A DNA stretch of 64,000 nt from Amycolatopsis bullii (lineage in GTDB: Bacteria > Actinomycetota > Actinomycetes > Mycobacteriales > Pseudonocardiaceae). The notes under the pieces are model-generated. The model did not search any database. It was not told the origin of the DNA and saw only the letters and a program-made list of their open reading frames with translations. Location: contig NZ_BNAW01000005.1 of NCBI RefSeq assembly GCF_014654205.1, positions 1-64,000 of the forward strand. Reading direction: 5' to 3'. Shown here one piece after another: positions 9,201 through 17,939 of this stretch (position 1 is its first letter; the number at the start of each line of letters is the position of its first letter). The position numbers and the translations under genes were made by a program.

Positions 9201-10267
9201 TTGGTTTCCCAGTTCAGCCAGCGGTCGGTGCGCGTCCAGTTCTGCGGCAGCCCCTTGGTGGCCGGGTGCTGGGCGTCGAGGACGTCGACGACGGCCTGCT
9301 GCGGCGGCGACTCCGGCGGCGGCGGGGTCGCCGAGGTGTCCTTGAACAGCTTGAGGTCTGCCAGCTGGATAATCGGCTCCCCGGCGTTGGCGGTGATGTT
9401 CAGCCGGTAGTTCGGGTAGACCGTGGTGTTGGCGAAGGTGAACGTCCGGGTCTGGAAGGGCTCGGTGAACGTCTCGTTCGCCCGCGTGTCCAGGTCGGTC
9501 CAGGTGCTGCCGTCCGCGGAGCCCTGCAGCGTCCAGTTCTTCGGGTTCCGGCCCGGGTAGTCGTTCGCCGACGTCAGCGAGTAGCTGCTGACGGCGACCG
9601 GCGTGGCCAGCTTGTAGGCCGCCCAGCCGGTCGTCGCGAACGTCAGCCACTTCGTGTTCTCGTTGTTGTCGGCCAGTTTCTCCTTGGTTTCGTTGGGCGG
9701 GTTCTCCCCGCTCGCGGTCACCGCCGCCACCGCCTCGGGCGTGAGCCGCGCCCCGACCGGGCGAGCCCCGATCAGGCCGGTGAACCACTGGGACTCCGCC
9801 TGTGCTCGGGCGGCGTCGGAGATGCCGAGGAACCCGCCGCCTGCCTTCATGTACGCCTGCAGCGCGCCTTCCTGCTCCCGGCTGAGCGTGACGCCCTGCG
9901 CGGACAGGAACACGACACCGCGGTAGCGGGCCAGGTTGGCGGCGCTGAAGACGCCCGGGTCGGAGGACGCCGTCACCGTGATGCCGTTGTCCCCGCCCAG
10001 CCGCGCGATCGCGTCCGCCGCCCGGAGCACCGGGTCCTTCTGATCGGCGGCGGCGCCGTGGAAGACCAGCACGTTCACCGGCACGTTCGCCGCAGGGGCC
10101 GCTGCGGCCACGGGCATCGCGATCAGTGGAGCTCCGGCCGCCAGGACCGATCCGATGGCGAGCACGACCGCAGCGCGCTTGCCGAACCATCGCCGTGTCT
10201 TCTGGGGCCGAGCCCCAGACCCCGCCAGGTGGGCAAGCCCCCCTGGACCCCCCAAAAGCTGCTTCAT
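6257..10267 (-). CDS. Secreted ThuA / F5-8C / sorbosone-dehydrogenase-like / PKD / DUF1080 multidomain protein
   Basis: This is a 1336-residue exported protein. The start at ATG 10267 has a strong ribosome site (AAGGAGGGG) and overlaps the laccase stop as ATGA; an open frame extends further upstream but is the wrong start. Domains, approximately: signal peptide 1-58; ThuA part 1, 62-175; F5/8-type-C (discoidin-like) 182-312; ThuA part 2, 312-430; GSDH/sorbosone-dehydrogenase beta-propeller 436-950 (with HSCCHAGGG); PKD 955-1030; a module of ~80 residues shared with the cupredoxin protein, 1033-1112; and a DUF1080 jelly-roll 1115-1336. DUF1080 proteins include 3-keto-disaccharide hydrolases, and ThuA belongs to rhizobial 3-keto-trehalose use. 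The likely role is oxidation and cleavage of a glycoside outside the cell for the ABC importer of this operon. The substrate is unknown. Confidence 0.88.
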   Translation of the reverse strand: MKQLLGGPGGLAHLAGSGARPQKTRRWFGKRAAVVLAIGSVLAAGAPLIAMPVAAAAPAANVPVNVLVFHGAAADQKDPVLRAADAIARLGGDNGITVTASSDPGVFSAANLARYRGVVFLSAQGVTLSREQEGALQAYMKAGGGFLGISDAARAQAESQWFTGLIGARPVGARLTPEAVAAVTASGENPPNETKEKLADNNENTKWLTFATTGWAAYKLATPVAVSSYSLTSANDYPGRNPKNWTLQGSADGSTWTDLDTRANETFTEPFQTRTFTFANTTVYPNYRLNITANAGEPIIQLADLKLFKDTSATPPPPESPPQQAVVDVLDAQHPATKGLPQNWTRTDRWLNWETNPVGTVHTVAQVEEKGYQPGVGANGAFHPISWCRDYDGGRSFYTGMGRTEASYGEGQFRDHLLGALRWTTGMVRGDCQAGIAANYKIEKLTGKNAAGQLDQIGEPHGLTIAPDGKVFYIGKAACPTGPVVSWDDPNVGLGCGTIHQWDPVTKKPKLLTTLRVMGNRGSGDELVKNEEGLLGLTLDPKFAENGWMYAYWMPHESIDRDKRIGKRTVSRFTYNAAAQTIDQATRKDLLSWDVQIHSCCHAGGGMAFDKDGNLYIGSGDNNSSGGSNGYSGNNWTLDYKGLSFQDARRTAGNTNDLGGKILRIHPEANGTYTIPQGNLFPNGPADKTRPEIYVMGVRNISRLQIDPVHNWMTAGWVGPDAPSPSPELGPAKYETATIITEAGNHGWPYCMGNRQPYRDRSSTNAAELTGWYDCDHPVNTSPRNTGLVTLPPIKDNMIWYSPDGGGPVFPKRPGSSIPTYNAADATYTQPYLRGGGQAIMSGPTYHRSLVNTNSGVAWPEYWDNKWFIADEANSQNRVAVAVDPAGVPTHQPPVFAETFRQIIPGGSGDTRVQSWMDAKFGPDGALYVLDYGNGFFSLDANQKLLKISYTGGAPTPAPAASSTMVQNKALTAAFTGSKSGGVSYRWEFGDGSVSTQADPRHTYPRTGLFTAKLTVTYADGEAVTTRTAVNVGCAVADPSPVVTLGDTITKVVNRNAGGGCTVDDFLDDESTWSTHAAFVNHVEQATETLSDLGVLNDAEVAELNAAAEASPIGKPGTTGYQALFDGTAESLRAWEQAPSGQFTLQPDGSIRSAGGLGMLWYAQRQFGDFSVKVQFKDIAPDPNRANSGVFVRFPDPRTPLDQRPPGSCGTVGSARTSQAWVAIYCGHEIQIYDGDTGEPQKTGSVYNFDPRPLDQAGARPKGTWNEYEIKVVGQHYTMIRNGVVINEFDNTPGQQSSRAGDPPTDLRQFVSGFIGLQNHSDNDLIEFRNIRVRQL

Positions 10268-11253
10268 AGCTCCCCTCCTTGGTGCGTCTGAGCGTCCGGG
10301 TTCATGTCGTGCCCGGTGTGGCCGTGCTCCTTGAACCGGTCGATCGCGTCCTGCGCGCCGTCGGGCAGGCTGCCGTCGGGGTTGCGGACCAGGAAGAGCC
10401 CCACCATGCCGCCGTCGGAGTGGGTCTGGACGTGGCAGTGGTACATCCACGCGCCCGGCCCGGCGCCTTCCCCGGCGAGCACCTGGAAACCGAACGAGCT
10501 GCCGGGGTCGAGGTTCTTGTTGTCGACGATGGCAGCGTTGTCATCGGCGCCGCGAAGCATCCCGGTGCGCGTGTCGGCCCAGCGGTGCCCGTGCAGGTGG
10601 AACGTGTGCGGCAGGCTGCCGTACCCGATGCAGACCCACTCGACGCGCTCGCCGAGGCGTGCCTCCAGGATCGGCGTGTCGGGTGCCATCTTGTGGTTGA
10701 TCATCATCTCGTTGAACACGACGGTGTACTGCCTGCTCGGCAGCAGGTCGCCGCGCTTGCGCACGATCAGCCCGCCGTAGAGCCCGCGCGCGAGGCCCGC
10801 GGTGCCGTGGTCGGTGCCCATCGCGTGGTCGTGGTAGTGCCAGTAGCCGGCGCTGCCGGGCATCCAGAACCCGCCGCCGGCGTCGTAGCGGGTCCGGGTG
10901 CGCCAGGTGTAGGTCCGCGTCTCGCCCGGCTTGTTGAACGACGCGTTGAGCGGGGCGCCGTCCGACGCGGTGTCGTAAACGACGCCGTGCGGGTGGATCG
11001 ACAGCCGCTGGTCGGTCCGGTTGACCAGTTCGATCTCGAGGGTGTCGCCCTCGTAGATCTCCAGCAGCGGCCCCGGGATCGTGGCCTTGCCCGGTTCGAG
11101 GCCGTAGCCGTAGAGGCCGCCGGGCAGGGCTTCGGCGTAGAGGGTGAGCTGGCGGGTCAGGCCCGCGGCCGACGCCGTACCGGCCACCCCGACCGCGTGC
11201 GCGAGCACGCCCGCGGCGGTTCCGGCCAGCATCGACCGACGTGATACTCGCAT
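10264..11253 (-). CDS. Two-domain small laccase (multicopper oxidase), Tat-exported
   Basis: This 329-residue protein has a twin-arginine signal (RVSRRSMLAG). All four copper motifs are present: HPHG (87-90), WHYHDH (138-143), HTFHLHGH (216-223) and HCHVQTHSDGGM (272-283), the last giving Cys273, His278 and Met283 of the type 1 site. The length matches the trimeric small laccases of streptomycetes, which oxidise phenolic or redox-mediator substrates and reduce oxygen to water. The C-terminus is rich in His and Asp. Its stop overlaps the next start (ATGA, 10264-10267), so translation of the two is coupled. Within this operon it may act as the terminal oxidase for electrons released by the GSDH-like domain; this is inference. 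Confidence 0.92.
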   Translation of the reverse strand: MRVSRRSMLAGTAAGVLAHAVGVAGTASAAGLTRQLTLYAEALPGGLYGYGLEPGKATIPGPLLEIYEGDTLEIELVNRTDQRLSIHPHGVVYDTASDGAPLNASFNKPGETRTYTWRTRTRYDAGGGFWMPGSAGYWHYHDHAMGTDHGTAGLARGLYGGLIVRKRGDLLPSRQYTVVFNEMMINHKMAPDTPILEARLGERVEWVCIGYGSLPHTFHLHGHRWADTRTGMLRGADDNAAIVDNKNLDPGSSFGFQVLAGEGAGPGAWMYHCHVQTHSDGGMVGLFLVRNPDGSLPDGAQDAIDRFKEHGHTGHDMNPDAQTHQGGEL

Positions 11254-11272
11254 GTCGAGTCCCCCGGGGCTC

Positions 11273-12115
11273 TCAGAACCGGACGGTGCGGAGGTATTCG
11301 AAGCCGACCTTCGCCGTGTTCAGCGGGTCGGCGGGCTGGTCGTGCTCGACGATGAATTCGCGGATGGTGTGGCAGGACGCGGCGAAGATGCGCGGGAAAT
11401 CGATGGCCCCCGCGCCCGGGTCGACCATCTGCCCGTCCGCGGTCCGGTCCTTCACGTGGTACTGCGTGACGCGCGGGTAGTTGCGCCGGAACAGCTCGAC
11501 CGGGTCCGCGCCGCCGTTCACCGCCCAGAACAGATCGATCTCGAGGTGGACGAGCCGCTTGTCCGTCTTCGCGGTGAGGACGTCGTAGGGCACGACGCCG
11601 CCGATCGGGGCGAACTCGTGGTCGTGGTTGTGGTAGCCGAGCTTCAGCCCCGCCTTCTTGAAGGCGGTCGCGGCGGTGTTCATGCGGCCCGCGAAGGCTT
11701 CCCACTCGGCGATGGTGCCGAAATTCGCGTACGGCACGACGATCGAGCGGTTGCCGAGGACCTTGGCGTCGGCGATCGCCTGGTTCAGATCGCCGTCGAT
11801 GCCGACGTGCGTCGAAGACGCCTCGAGGTGGCAGCGGTCGAGGATGGCGCGGAACTCGGTCGCGGTGCGGCCGTAGGTGCCGGCGAGCTCGACCTTGCGG
11901 TAGCCGATGTCGGCCAGCGCCGACAGCGTGCCTTCCGGGTCGTTCTGGAGGAGGGACCGCAGGGAGTAGAGCTGGATGCTGATCTTCTCGAGCGGCACGC
12001 GGCGGCGGGCCGGGGATGCGCTCGCGGTGCCGGGCAGGGCCACCGCCGCGGCCCCCACCGTGAGGGCCGCTGTCGCCACGTTCAGGAATGTCCGTCGGGA
12101 GTGCTGTCCATCCAT
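11273..12115 (-). CDS. Tat-exported sugar phosphate isomerase/epimerase-like TIM barrel
   Basis: This 280-residue protein of the xylose-isomerase-like TIM-barrel (AP endonuclease 2) family carries a twin-arginine signal (SRRTFLNVA). Barrel motifs visible include ISIQLYSLR, GYRKVEL, GYHNHDHEF and HLEIDLFW, with the metal-binding Glu/Asp/His typical of the fold. I chose ATG 12115. An upstream in-frame ATG at 12181 has a better ribosome site, but the 22 codons between the two use A or T in the third position about a third of the time, unlike real coding sequence here. Export is unusual for sugar isomerases and suggests it acts on a sugar outside the membrane, like its secreted operon partners. 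Confidence 0.85.
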   Translation of the reverse strand: MDGQHSRRTFLNVATAALTVGAAAVALPGTASASPARRRVPLEKISIQLYSLRSLLQNDPEGTLSALADIGYRKVELAGTYGRTATEFRAILDRCHLEASSTHVGIDGDLNQAIADAKVLGNRSIVVPYANFGTIAEWEAFAGRMNTAATAFKKAGLKLGYHNHDHEFAPIGGVVPYDVLTAKTDKRLVHLEIDLFWAVNGGADPVELFRRNYPRVTQYHVKDRTADGQMVDPGAGAIDFPRIFAASCHTIREFIVEHDQPADPLNTAKVGFEYLRTVRF

Positions 12116-12190
12116 GCCCCCACCGCCACCCTCAATGGAGGCGCTCCGCGCCACTGTGTTGCCTCCAAGGTCACCGCACATGGAACTCCC

Positions 12191-13195
12191 TCATTTCTGG
12201 TTGTTGAAAGCCGCGTCGAAAGCCGCCGACGGCTTGTCGAACAGGTGCTCGCGCAGGTACTTCACCGCCTCCGCCGCGCCCCGGAGCCGGTCCATCCCGG
12301 CGTCCTCCCACTCCACCGAGATCGGGCCGGAGTAGCCGATCGAGTTCAGCGCCCGGAAGCAGTCCTCCCACGGGACGTCGCCGTGGCCGACGGACACGAA
12401 GTCCCAGCCCCGCCGCGGGTCCGCCCAGGCCAGGTGCGAGCCCAGCCGTCCGTTGCGGCCGTCGAAGCGCTTGCGGGTGTCCTTGCAGTCGACGTGGTAG
12501 ATCCGGTCGGCGAAGTCGAGGATGAACCCGACCGGGTCGAGGTCCTGCCAGACGAAGTGCGACGGGTCCCAGTTCAGCCCGAACGCCGGCCGGTGGTCGA
12601 CGGCTTCGAGGGCGCGCTGGGTCGTCCAGTAGTCGTAGGCGATCTCGGACGGGTGGACCTCGTGCGCGAACCGGACGCCGACCTCGTCGAAGACGTCCAG
12701 GATCGGGTGCCACCGGCGGGCGAAGTCCGCGTAACCGTCATCGATGTCATCGCGCGTGACCGGCGGGAACATGGCCACGTACTTCCAGATCTTGGACCCG
12801 GTGAAGCCGATGACGGTGTCCACGCCGAGCTTCGCCGCCGCCCGTGCGGTGTCGGCCATTTCGGCCGCCGCCCGCTGCCGGACGCCCTCGGGTTCGCCGT
12901 CGCCCCAGATGCGGGCCGGCAGGATCGCCTGGTGCCGGTGGTCGATCGGGTCGTCGCAGACGGCCTGCCCGACGAGGTGGTTCGAGATCGCCCACACCTT
13001 GAGGCCGTGCTCGGCGAGCAGGCGCAGCCGCCCGGGCACGTAGTCCTCTTCGGACAGTGCCCGGTCGACCTCGAAGTGGTCGCCCGAGCAGGCGATCTCC
13101 AGCCCGTCGTAACCCCATTCCGAGGCCAGCTTGCACACCTCGGTGAACGGCAGGTCGGCCCACTGGCCGGTGAACAACGTGACGGGACGGCTCAT
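12191..13195 (-). CDS. Cytoplasmic sugar phosphate isomerase/epimerase TIM barrel
   Basis: This 334-residue xylose-isomerase-like TIM barrel has no signal peptide. Visible features include [14 protein letters not shown] at the first strands, the FAHEVHPSE segment with a metal-ligand-type Glu, [20 protein letters not shown] and [11 protein letters not shown]. Start ATG 13195 has a clear GGAGGAGAG ribosome site and overlaps the stop of the oxidoreductase gene (ATGA). Such barrels next to Gfo/Idh enzymes commonly handle inositols or 3-keto-sugars, by isomerisation or beta-elimination. It is paired here with a second, exported, member of the same fold. The exact substrate cannot be read from the sequence. 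Confidence 0.88.
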   Translation of the reverse strand: MSRPVTLFTGQWADLPFTEVCKLASEWGYDGLEIACSGDHFEVDRALSEEDYVPGRLRLLAEHGLKVWAISNHLVGQAVCDDPIDHRHQAILPARIWGDGEPEGVRQRAAAEMADTARAAAKLGVDTVIGFTGSKIWKYVAMFPPVTRDDIDDGYADFARRWHPILDVFDEVGVRFAHEVHPSEIAYDYWTTQRALEAVDHRPAFGLNWDPSHFVWQDLDPVGFILDFADRIYHVDCKDTRKRFDGRNGRLGSHLAWADPRRGWDFVSVGHGDVPWEDCFRALNSIGYSGPISVEWEDAGMDRLRGAAEAVKYLREHLFDKPSAAFDAAFNNQK

Positions 13196-14337
13196 CTCTC
13201 CTCCACCGGTGTCCAGTTCGCTTCTGCGGCAGCGCTCTTTTCGACGGCGTCGAGCACGCGCTGGACGCGCAGGCCGTCGTCGAAGCTCGGCGCGGGGTCC
13301 GTGCCCGCGCCGATGGCGTCCAGGAAGTCGGCGACCTCGTGGGTGAACGTGTGCTCGTAGCCGAGCAGGTGCCCCGGCGGCCACCACGCGCCGACGTACG
13401 GGTGCTGCGGCTCGGTGACGAGGATGCGCCGGAACCCGGCCTCGGTGCCGGTGCCCTCGTACCACTGCAGTTCGTTCATGGACTCGAAGTCGAACGCCAG
13501 ACTCGCCTTGGAGCCGTTGATCTCCAGGCGCATGGCGTTCTTGCGGCCGAGCGCGAACCGGGTCGCCTCGAAGGTCGCCACCGCTCCCCCGGACAGCCGC
13601 GCGAGGAACAACGCGGTGTCGTCGACCGTCACCTCGTCCGTGCCGCCGGTTTCGGACGGCCGCTGCTTCACGAAGGTGTTCGTCAGCGCCGAGACGCCGG
13701 TGATCACCTCACCGGTGACGAACTGGGCGGCGTCGACGATGTGCGCACCCAAGTCGCCCAGCGCGCCCGAACCGGCACTTTCGCGACGCAGCCGCCAGGT
13801 CATCGGCGCCTGCGGGTCGGACAGCCAGTCCTGCAGGTACACCGACCGCACGTGCCGGATCTCGCCGAGTGCCCCGCTCTCGACCAGCTTTCTGGCGTGG
13901 GCGAGCGCGGGCACCCGGCGGTAGTTGAACGCGACCATGGCCCGCACCCCGCGGTCACGGGCCCGCCGCGCCGCTTCGGCCATCGCCTCGGCCTCCGCGA
14001 CCGAGTTGGCCAGCGGCTTTTCGCACAGCACGTGCTTCCCGGCGTCCAGCGCGGCGATCGCGATCTCCGCGTGGCTGTCGCCCGGGGTGCAGACGTCGAC
14101 CAGGCCGACGTCGTCCCGGGCGACGAGCTTCCGCCAGTCGGTCTCGACGTCCTCCCAGCCGAACTTCTCCGCAGCCGCCTTGGCCCGGGTCTCGTCGCGG
14201 CCGCCGAGCACGGCGAGCCGCGGCACCAGCGGCGGGTCGAAGAACCGGTGCACGCTGCGCCAGGCGTGCGAATGCACCGCACCCATGAACGCGTGGCCGA
14301 CCATGCCGATCCCGATGGTTTCCCGTCCCGGGCTCAT
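13192..14337 (-). CDS. Gfo/Idh/MocA-family NAD(P)-dependent oxidoreductase
   Basis: This 381-residue cytoplasmic dehydrogenase has an N-terminal Rossmann fold ([17 protein letters not shown], 8-24) in which the usual GxGxxG is GMVGHAF. The EKP motif of the family is present (CEKPLANS) and a C-terminal alpha/beta substrate domain follows. Family members oxidise or reduce ring hydroxyls of sugars and inositols; ThuB of rhizobial 3-keto-trehalose metabolism and myo-inositol dehydrogenase belong here. It overlaps the next gene by ATGA and starts 31 bp after the binding-protein gene. The set suggests oxidation of the imported sugar before isomerase action. Confidence 0.92.
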   Translation of the reverse strand: MSPGRETIGIGMVGHAFMGAVHSHAWRSVHRFFDPPLVPRLAVLGGRDETRAKAAAEKFGWEDVETDWRKLVARDDVGLVDVCTPGDSHAEIAIAALDAGKHVLCEKPLANSVAEAEAMAEAARRARDRGVRAMVAFNYRRVPALAHARKLVESGALGEIRHVRSVYLQDWLSDPQAPMTWRLRRESAGSGALGDLGAHIVDAAQFVTGEVITGVSALTNTFVKQRPSETGGTDEVTVDDTALFLARLSGGAVATFEATRFALGRKNAMRLEINGSKASLAFDFESMNELQWYEGTGTEAGFRRILVTEPQHPYVGAWWPPGHLLGYEHTFTHEVADFLDAIGAGTDPAPSFDDGLRVQRVLDAVEKSAAAEANWTPVEER

Positions 14338-14368
14338 ACCCCTCCTTCGGTCTGGCGAAAAAGTCCGG

Positions 14369-15424
14369 TCAGGAGTCGAAGCCGACGTCGAGGTACTGGT
14401 CGACGTTCTCCTTGGTGACCACCGCCGAGTACGTGGTGATCTCGGCCGGGATGTCGTGCTCGGCCAGGTCGCCGATGCCCTTGCCCTGACCGAGCAGGCG
14501 GGCGAGCGCGACCGCCGTCGAGGCCATCGACGGGCTGTAGAGCACGGTCGCCTTGATCGGCGACGAGTCCGCCTTGATCAGGTTCATCATGTTCTTCGAG
14601 CCGGCGCCGCCGACCATGATGAACTCCTTGCGGCCCGCGGTGTCGATCGCGGCGTTGACGCCGATGCCCTGGTCGTCGTCGTGGTTCCACAGCGCGTCCA
14701 GCTTGGGCGCGCCCTGGAGCAGGTTCGCCGTCTGCTGCTCGCCCGACTCCGACGTGAACTGCGCCGAAACGCGCGGGCCGACCTTGAACCCGGCGCGGCC
14801 CAGCGCGTCGGAGAAGCCCTTGCTGCGTTCCTGGGTCAGCGGCAGCGAGTCGATCCCGGCGACCTCGCCGATGATCGGGTTCGCGACGTTCTTCTTCTTG
14901 AGCTCCGCGGCGATGTAGTTGCCCGCATTGACGCCCATCCGGTAGTTGTCGCCGCCGATCCACGTTCTGTACGCCAGCGGCGTGTCGAAGACGCGGTCGA
15001 GGTTGATCACCGGGATGCCCGCGTCCATCGCCTGCTGGCCGACCGCGGTGAGCGCCTTGCCGTCGAAGGGCAGGATCACCAGGACGTCGACCTTCGCGTT
15101 GATCAGCGTCTCCACCTGCGAGATCTGCTGGTTGACGTCGTTGGTGCCCTCGGTGGCGTTGAACTTCACTTCGCTGAACTTCTGCGCCTGGGCCTTGGCG
15201 TTCTTGGTGATCGCCGCGATCCAGCCGTGGTCGGCGGCCGGTGCGGAGAAGCCGATGGTGATCGGCTTGCCCGGCTGCGTGTTGTTGCCCGCGTTGGCGA
15301 CCGGCGCGCCTCCCTCCGAGTTCGCGGGCGTGTTCGACGTGCAGCCGGCCAGCAGCGCCCCGGCGCCGACGGCGGCCCCGCCCAGCAGGAATCCCCGGCG
15401 GCCGAGGAAGGGTTGTTCGGCCAT
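14369..15424 (-). CDS. Sugar ABC transporter substrate-binding lipoprotein (RbsB type)
   Basis: This 351-residue periplasmic-binding-protein type 1 protein starts at ATG 15424, five bases after GGAGG; a second ATG 12 bp upstream is less well placed. The N-terminus carries both an RR motif (residues 9-10) and a lipobox LLAGC with Cys28, so it is probably a Tat-exported lipoprotein. The core reads ITIGFSAPAADHGW, INAKVDVLVILPFDG and GIPVINLDR, as in ribose/galactose-binding proteins. It is the capture component for the permease and double ATPase encoded just upstream. Confidence 0.93.
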   Translation of the reverse strand: MAEQPFLGRRGFLLGGAAVGAGALLAGCTSNTPANSEGGAPVANAGNNTQPGKPITIGFSAPAADHGWIAAITKNAKAQAQKFSEVKFNATEGTNDVNQQISQVETLINAKVDVLVILPFDGKALTAVGQQAMDAGIPVINLDRVFDTPLAYRTWIGGDNYRMGVNAGNYIAAELKKKNVANPIIGEVAGIDSLPLTQERSKGFSDALGRAGFKVGPRVSAQFTSESGEQQTANLLQGAPKLDALWNHDDDQGIGVNAAIDTAGRKEFIMVGGAGSKNMMNLIKADSSPIKATVLYSPSMASTAVALARLLGQGKGIGDLAEHDIPAEITTYSAVVTKENVDQYLDVGFDS

Positions 15425-15444
15425 GATGACCTCCATCGGTGTGA

Positions 15445-16446
15445 CTACGGACCGGTCCTGGCTTTCCTGGCCCGGAACTGCAAGAGCACGGCGAGCACGA
15501 TGATCACGCCCTTGGCGATGTTCTGGATGTCGGTGTCCAGGTTGTTCAGCGTGAAGATGTTCGACAGCACCGTGAAGATCAGCACGCCGACGAGCGTGCC
15601 GATGAGCGAGCCGCGGCCACCGGTCAGCAGCGTGCCGCCGATGACCACCGCCGCGATCGCGTCGAGTTCGTAGAACATGCCGTTGGTCGACGCGCCCGCG
15701 GTCGTCCGCGCGACGACCATGAGCGCGGCGATCCCGCAGCACAGCCCGGCCACGCCGTAGACGAGCGCGAGGTGGCGCTTGACGTTGATCCCGGCCAGCC
15801 GCGACGCCTCGGCGTTGCCGCCCACCGCGTACGTCCGCCGGCCGAAGGTGGTGCGGTTGAGCACGACCCAGCCGATCGCGAAGACCAGCGCGAACAGCCA
15901 GATCAGCGTCGGGATGCCGAGGAAGCTGCCGCGGAAGAAGGCCAGGAAGTCCTGGTCGGCGACGACCTGGGTGCGGCGGCCGCTGATCCGCTCGGCGAGC
16001 CCGCGGGCGGAGACGTACATCGCCAGGGTCGCGATGAACGGCACGACCTTGCCGTAGGCGACGAGCACGCCGTTGATCAGCCCGCAGCCCAGCCCGACCG
16101 CGAGCCCGCAGAGGACCATCACGAACGGCCCGTACGACTGCGTGGCCAGGGTCGTCAGCCAGACGCCGGCCAGGCCGACCATCGAGCCGACCGACAGGTC
16201 GATACCGCCGCTGATGATCACGAACGTCATCCCGACGCTGACCACGCCGATCGCCGCGGCCAGCCGCAGGATCGTCGAGATGTTGCTTTCGGTGAAGAAC
16301 AGCTCGGGCCGGGTGAACTGGCCGACCAGGCACAGCACGACGAGCACGGCCGCCAGGCCGAGCAGCCGCGGGTCGGCGGAGACGGCGAACCGCCGCTTCC
16401 GTTCGGCGGGCAGCGCTTCCTGGGGCGGTGCCTGGGTCTCGGTCAT
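15445..16446 (-). CDS. Sugar ABC transporter permease (RbsC type)
   Basis: This 333-residue polytopic membrane protein of the BPD-transp-2 family has about ten hydrophobic segments. The diagnostic stretch GMTFVIISGGIDLSVGSM (around 75-92) is followed by the cytoplasmic loop ATLAMYVSARGLA and the sequence FGRRTYAVGGNAEASRLAGI, which contacts the ATPase. Start ATG 16446 follows GAGGGGAG and overlaps the ATPase stop (ATGA). It forms the translocation pore of the importer. Confidence 0.94.
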   Translation of the reverse strand: MTETQAPPQEALPAERKRRFAVSADPRLLGLAAVLVVLCLVGQFTRPELFFTESNISTILRLAAAIGVVSVGMTFVIISGGIDLSVGSMVGLAGVWLTTLATQSYGPFVMVLCGLAVGLGCGLINGVLVAYGKVVPFIATLAMYVSARGLAERISGRRTQVVADQDFLAFFRGSFLGIPTLIWLFALVFAIGWVVLNRTTFGRRTYAVGGNAEASRLAGINVKRHLALVYGVAGLCCGIAALMVVARTTAGASTNGMFYELDAIAAVVIGGTLLTGGRGSLIGTLVGVLIFTVLSNIFTLNNLDTDIQNIAKGVIIVLAVLLQFRARKARTGP

Positions 16447-17939
16447 GCCGCGCTCCCCTCGAGAATCACGTCGAGCACCTCGGCCTCGGTGAGCCCGGCG
16501 GAGCGCCGGTCGGCGAGGACACGGCCCTCGCGCAGCACCAGCACCCGGTCGGACAGCCCGAGCACCTCGGGGATTTCGCTGGACACGAGCACGATCGCGA
16601 CCCCGGTCGCGGCCAGCTCGTCGATCAGCCGGTACAGCTCGGCGCGGGCGCCGACGTCGACGCCGCGCGTCGGCTCGTCGAGCAGCAGCACCCGGCACCC
16701 GCGGACCAGCCACCGCGCGAGCACGGCCTTCTGCTGGTTGCCGCCGGACAGCGTGCGGACGATCCGCCGGGGATCGGCGGGCCGCAGGTCGAGGCGTCGC
16801 AGGCTCGCGCCGGCGTCGTCCAGTTCCTTGGCGCGCTCGGTGAAGCCGAGCTTCGCGTACCGGCCGAGGCTGGCCAAGGTCACGTTGTGCACCACCGGCA
16901 GGTCCAGCAGCAGGCCCTGGCTCTTGCGTTCCTCGGGCGCGAGACCGATGCCGGCCTTGACGGCCGCGCGGACACCGGGTCCGAGCGGTTTCCCCCGCAC
17001 GGTCACGGTTCCGCGGTCGGCCTTGCGGGCGCCGAAGATTGTCTCCAGCAGCTCGCTGCGCCCGGAGCCGACCAGGCCGGCGATGCCGACGACCTCGCCG
17101 GCGTGGACGGTGAAGCTCACGTCCTCGAACTCGCCGTGCCGGGTGAGGTGCTCGACGGCGAGCGCGGTCTCCGGCCGGGCGTGCCCGTCGTGACGCGGGC
17201 CGAAGACCGTCTCCACCTTGCGCCCGGCCATCAGGGCGACCAGGTCGGCGGTCGGCGTCGCAGCCGCGTCGAGGCCGGTGCCGACGGTCCGGCCGTCCTT
17301 GAGCACGGTCACCCGGTGCCCGATCCGGCGCAGTTCTTCCAGGCGGTGCGAGATGTAGACGACCGCGACGCCGTCGGCGGTCAGCTCGCCGACGATGCGG
17401 AAGAGGTTGTCGACCTCCTCGCCGGCCAGCGCGGCGGTGGGTTCGTCCATCACGAGCAGCCGGGCGTCGTGGGCCAGTGCGCGGGCCATCGAGACGAGCT
17501 GCTGGCCGGCGGCCGACAGCTTGCCGACCTCGGTCGACGGCCGGATGTCCGGGTGGCCGAGCCGGGCCATCAGGCGGGCGGCCTCGGCGCGGGCCTGGGA
17601 GATCCGCGTGAACCCGAATCGGGCGCGTTCGTGGCCGAGGAAGATGTTGTCCGCCACCGAAAGCCCGGGCACGAGGTCGAGTTCCTGGTACATGGTGGCG
17701 ATACCCAGGCGCAGGGCGTCGACCGGCGAACCGAGCGTCACCGGTTCGCCTTGCCAGGTGATTTCCCCGGTGTCGGGCTGGTGCGCGCCGGCGAGGACCT
17801 TGATCAGCGTCGACTTCCCGGCGCCGTTCTGGCCGAGCAGGCAGTGCACCTCGCCGGGTTCGACGTCGAGGTCGACGCCGTCGAGGGCGCGGACGCCGGG
17901 GAACGTCTTCACGATGCCCCGGACGGAAAGCAGGCTCAT
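16443..17939 (-). CDS. Sugar ABC transporter ATP-binding protein, tandem ATPase (RbsA type)
   Basis: This 498-residue protein has two ABC domains. The first carries GQNGAGKST and a degenerate signature (LSAAGQQLVSMARAL), with Walker B LLVMDEPT. The second has a degenerate Walker A (GLVGSGRSEL), an intact signature LSGGNQQKAVLARWL and Walker B LLLDEPTRGVD. This asymmetry is normal for the ribose-type family. It starts at ATG 17939, overlapping the ROK regulator stop by ATGA. Confidence 0.95.
   Translation of the reverse strand: MSLLSVRGIVKTFPGVRALDGVDLDVEPGEVHCLLGQNGAGKSTLIKVLAGAHQPDTGEITWQGEPVTLGSPVDALRLGIATMYQELDLVPGLSVADNIFLGHERARFGFTRISQARAEAARLMARLGHPDIRPSTEVGKLSAAGQQLVSMARALAHDARLLVMDEPTAALAGEEVDNLFRIVGELTADGVAVVYISHRLEELRRIGHRVTVLKDGRTVGTGLDAAATPTADLVALMAGRKVETVFGPRHDGHARPETALAVEHLTRHGEFEDVSFTVHAGEVVGIAGLVGSGRSELLETIFGARKADRGTVTVRGKPLGPGVRAAVKAGIGLAPEERKSQGLLLDLPVVHNVTLASLGRYAKLGFTERAKELDDAGASLRRLDLRPADPRRIVRTLSGGNQQKAVLARWLVRGCRVLLLDEPTRGVDVGARAELYRLIDELAATGVAIVLVSSEIPEVLGLSDRVLVLREGRVLADRRSAGLTEAEVLDVILEGSAA

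Noticed and set aside
7022..10291. A 1089-codon open frame on the plus strand opposite the ThuA/GSDH gene
   Set aside because: Antisense shadow of the real gene, which has clear domains on the other strand. Its composition is Arg/Val/Gly-rich without motifs.
12116..12181. Upstream ATG at 12181 as the start of the Tat-exported TIM-barrel protein, although it has the better ribosome site
   Set aside because: The 22 codons before ATG 12115 have A or T in about a third of third positions, unlike coding sequence here, and would give an unusually long region before the twin arginines.
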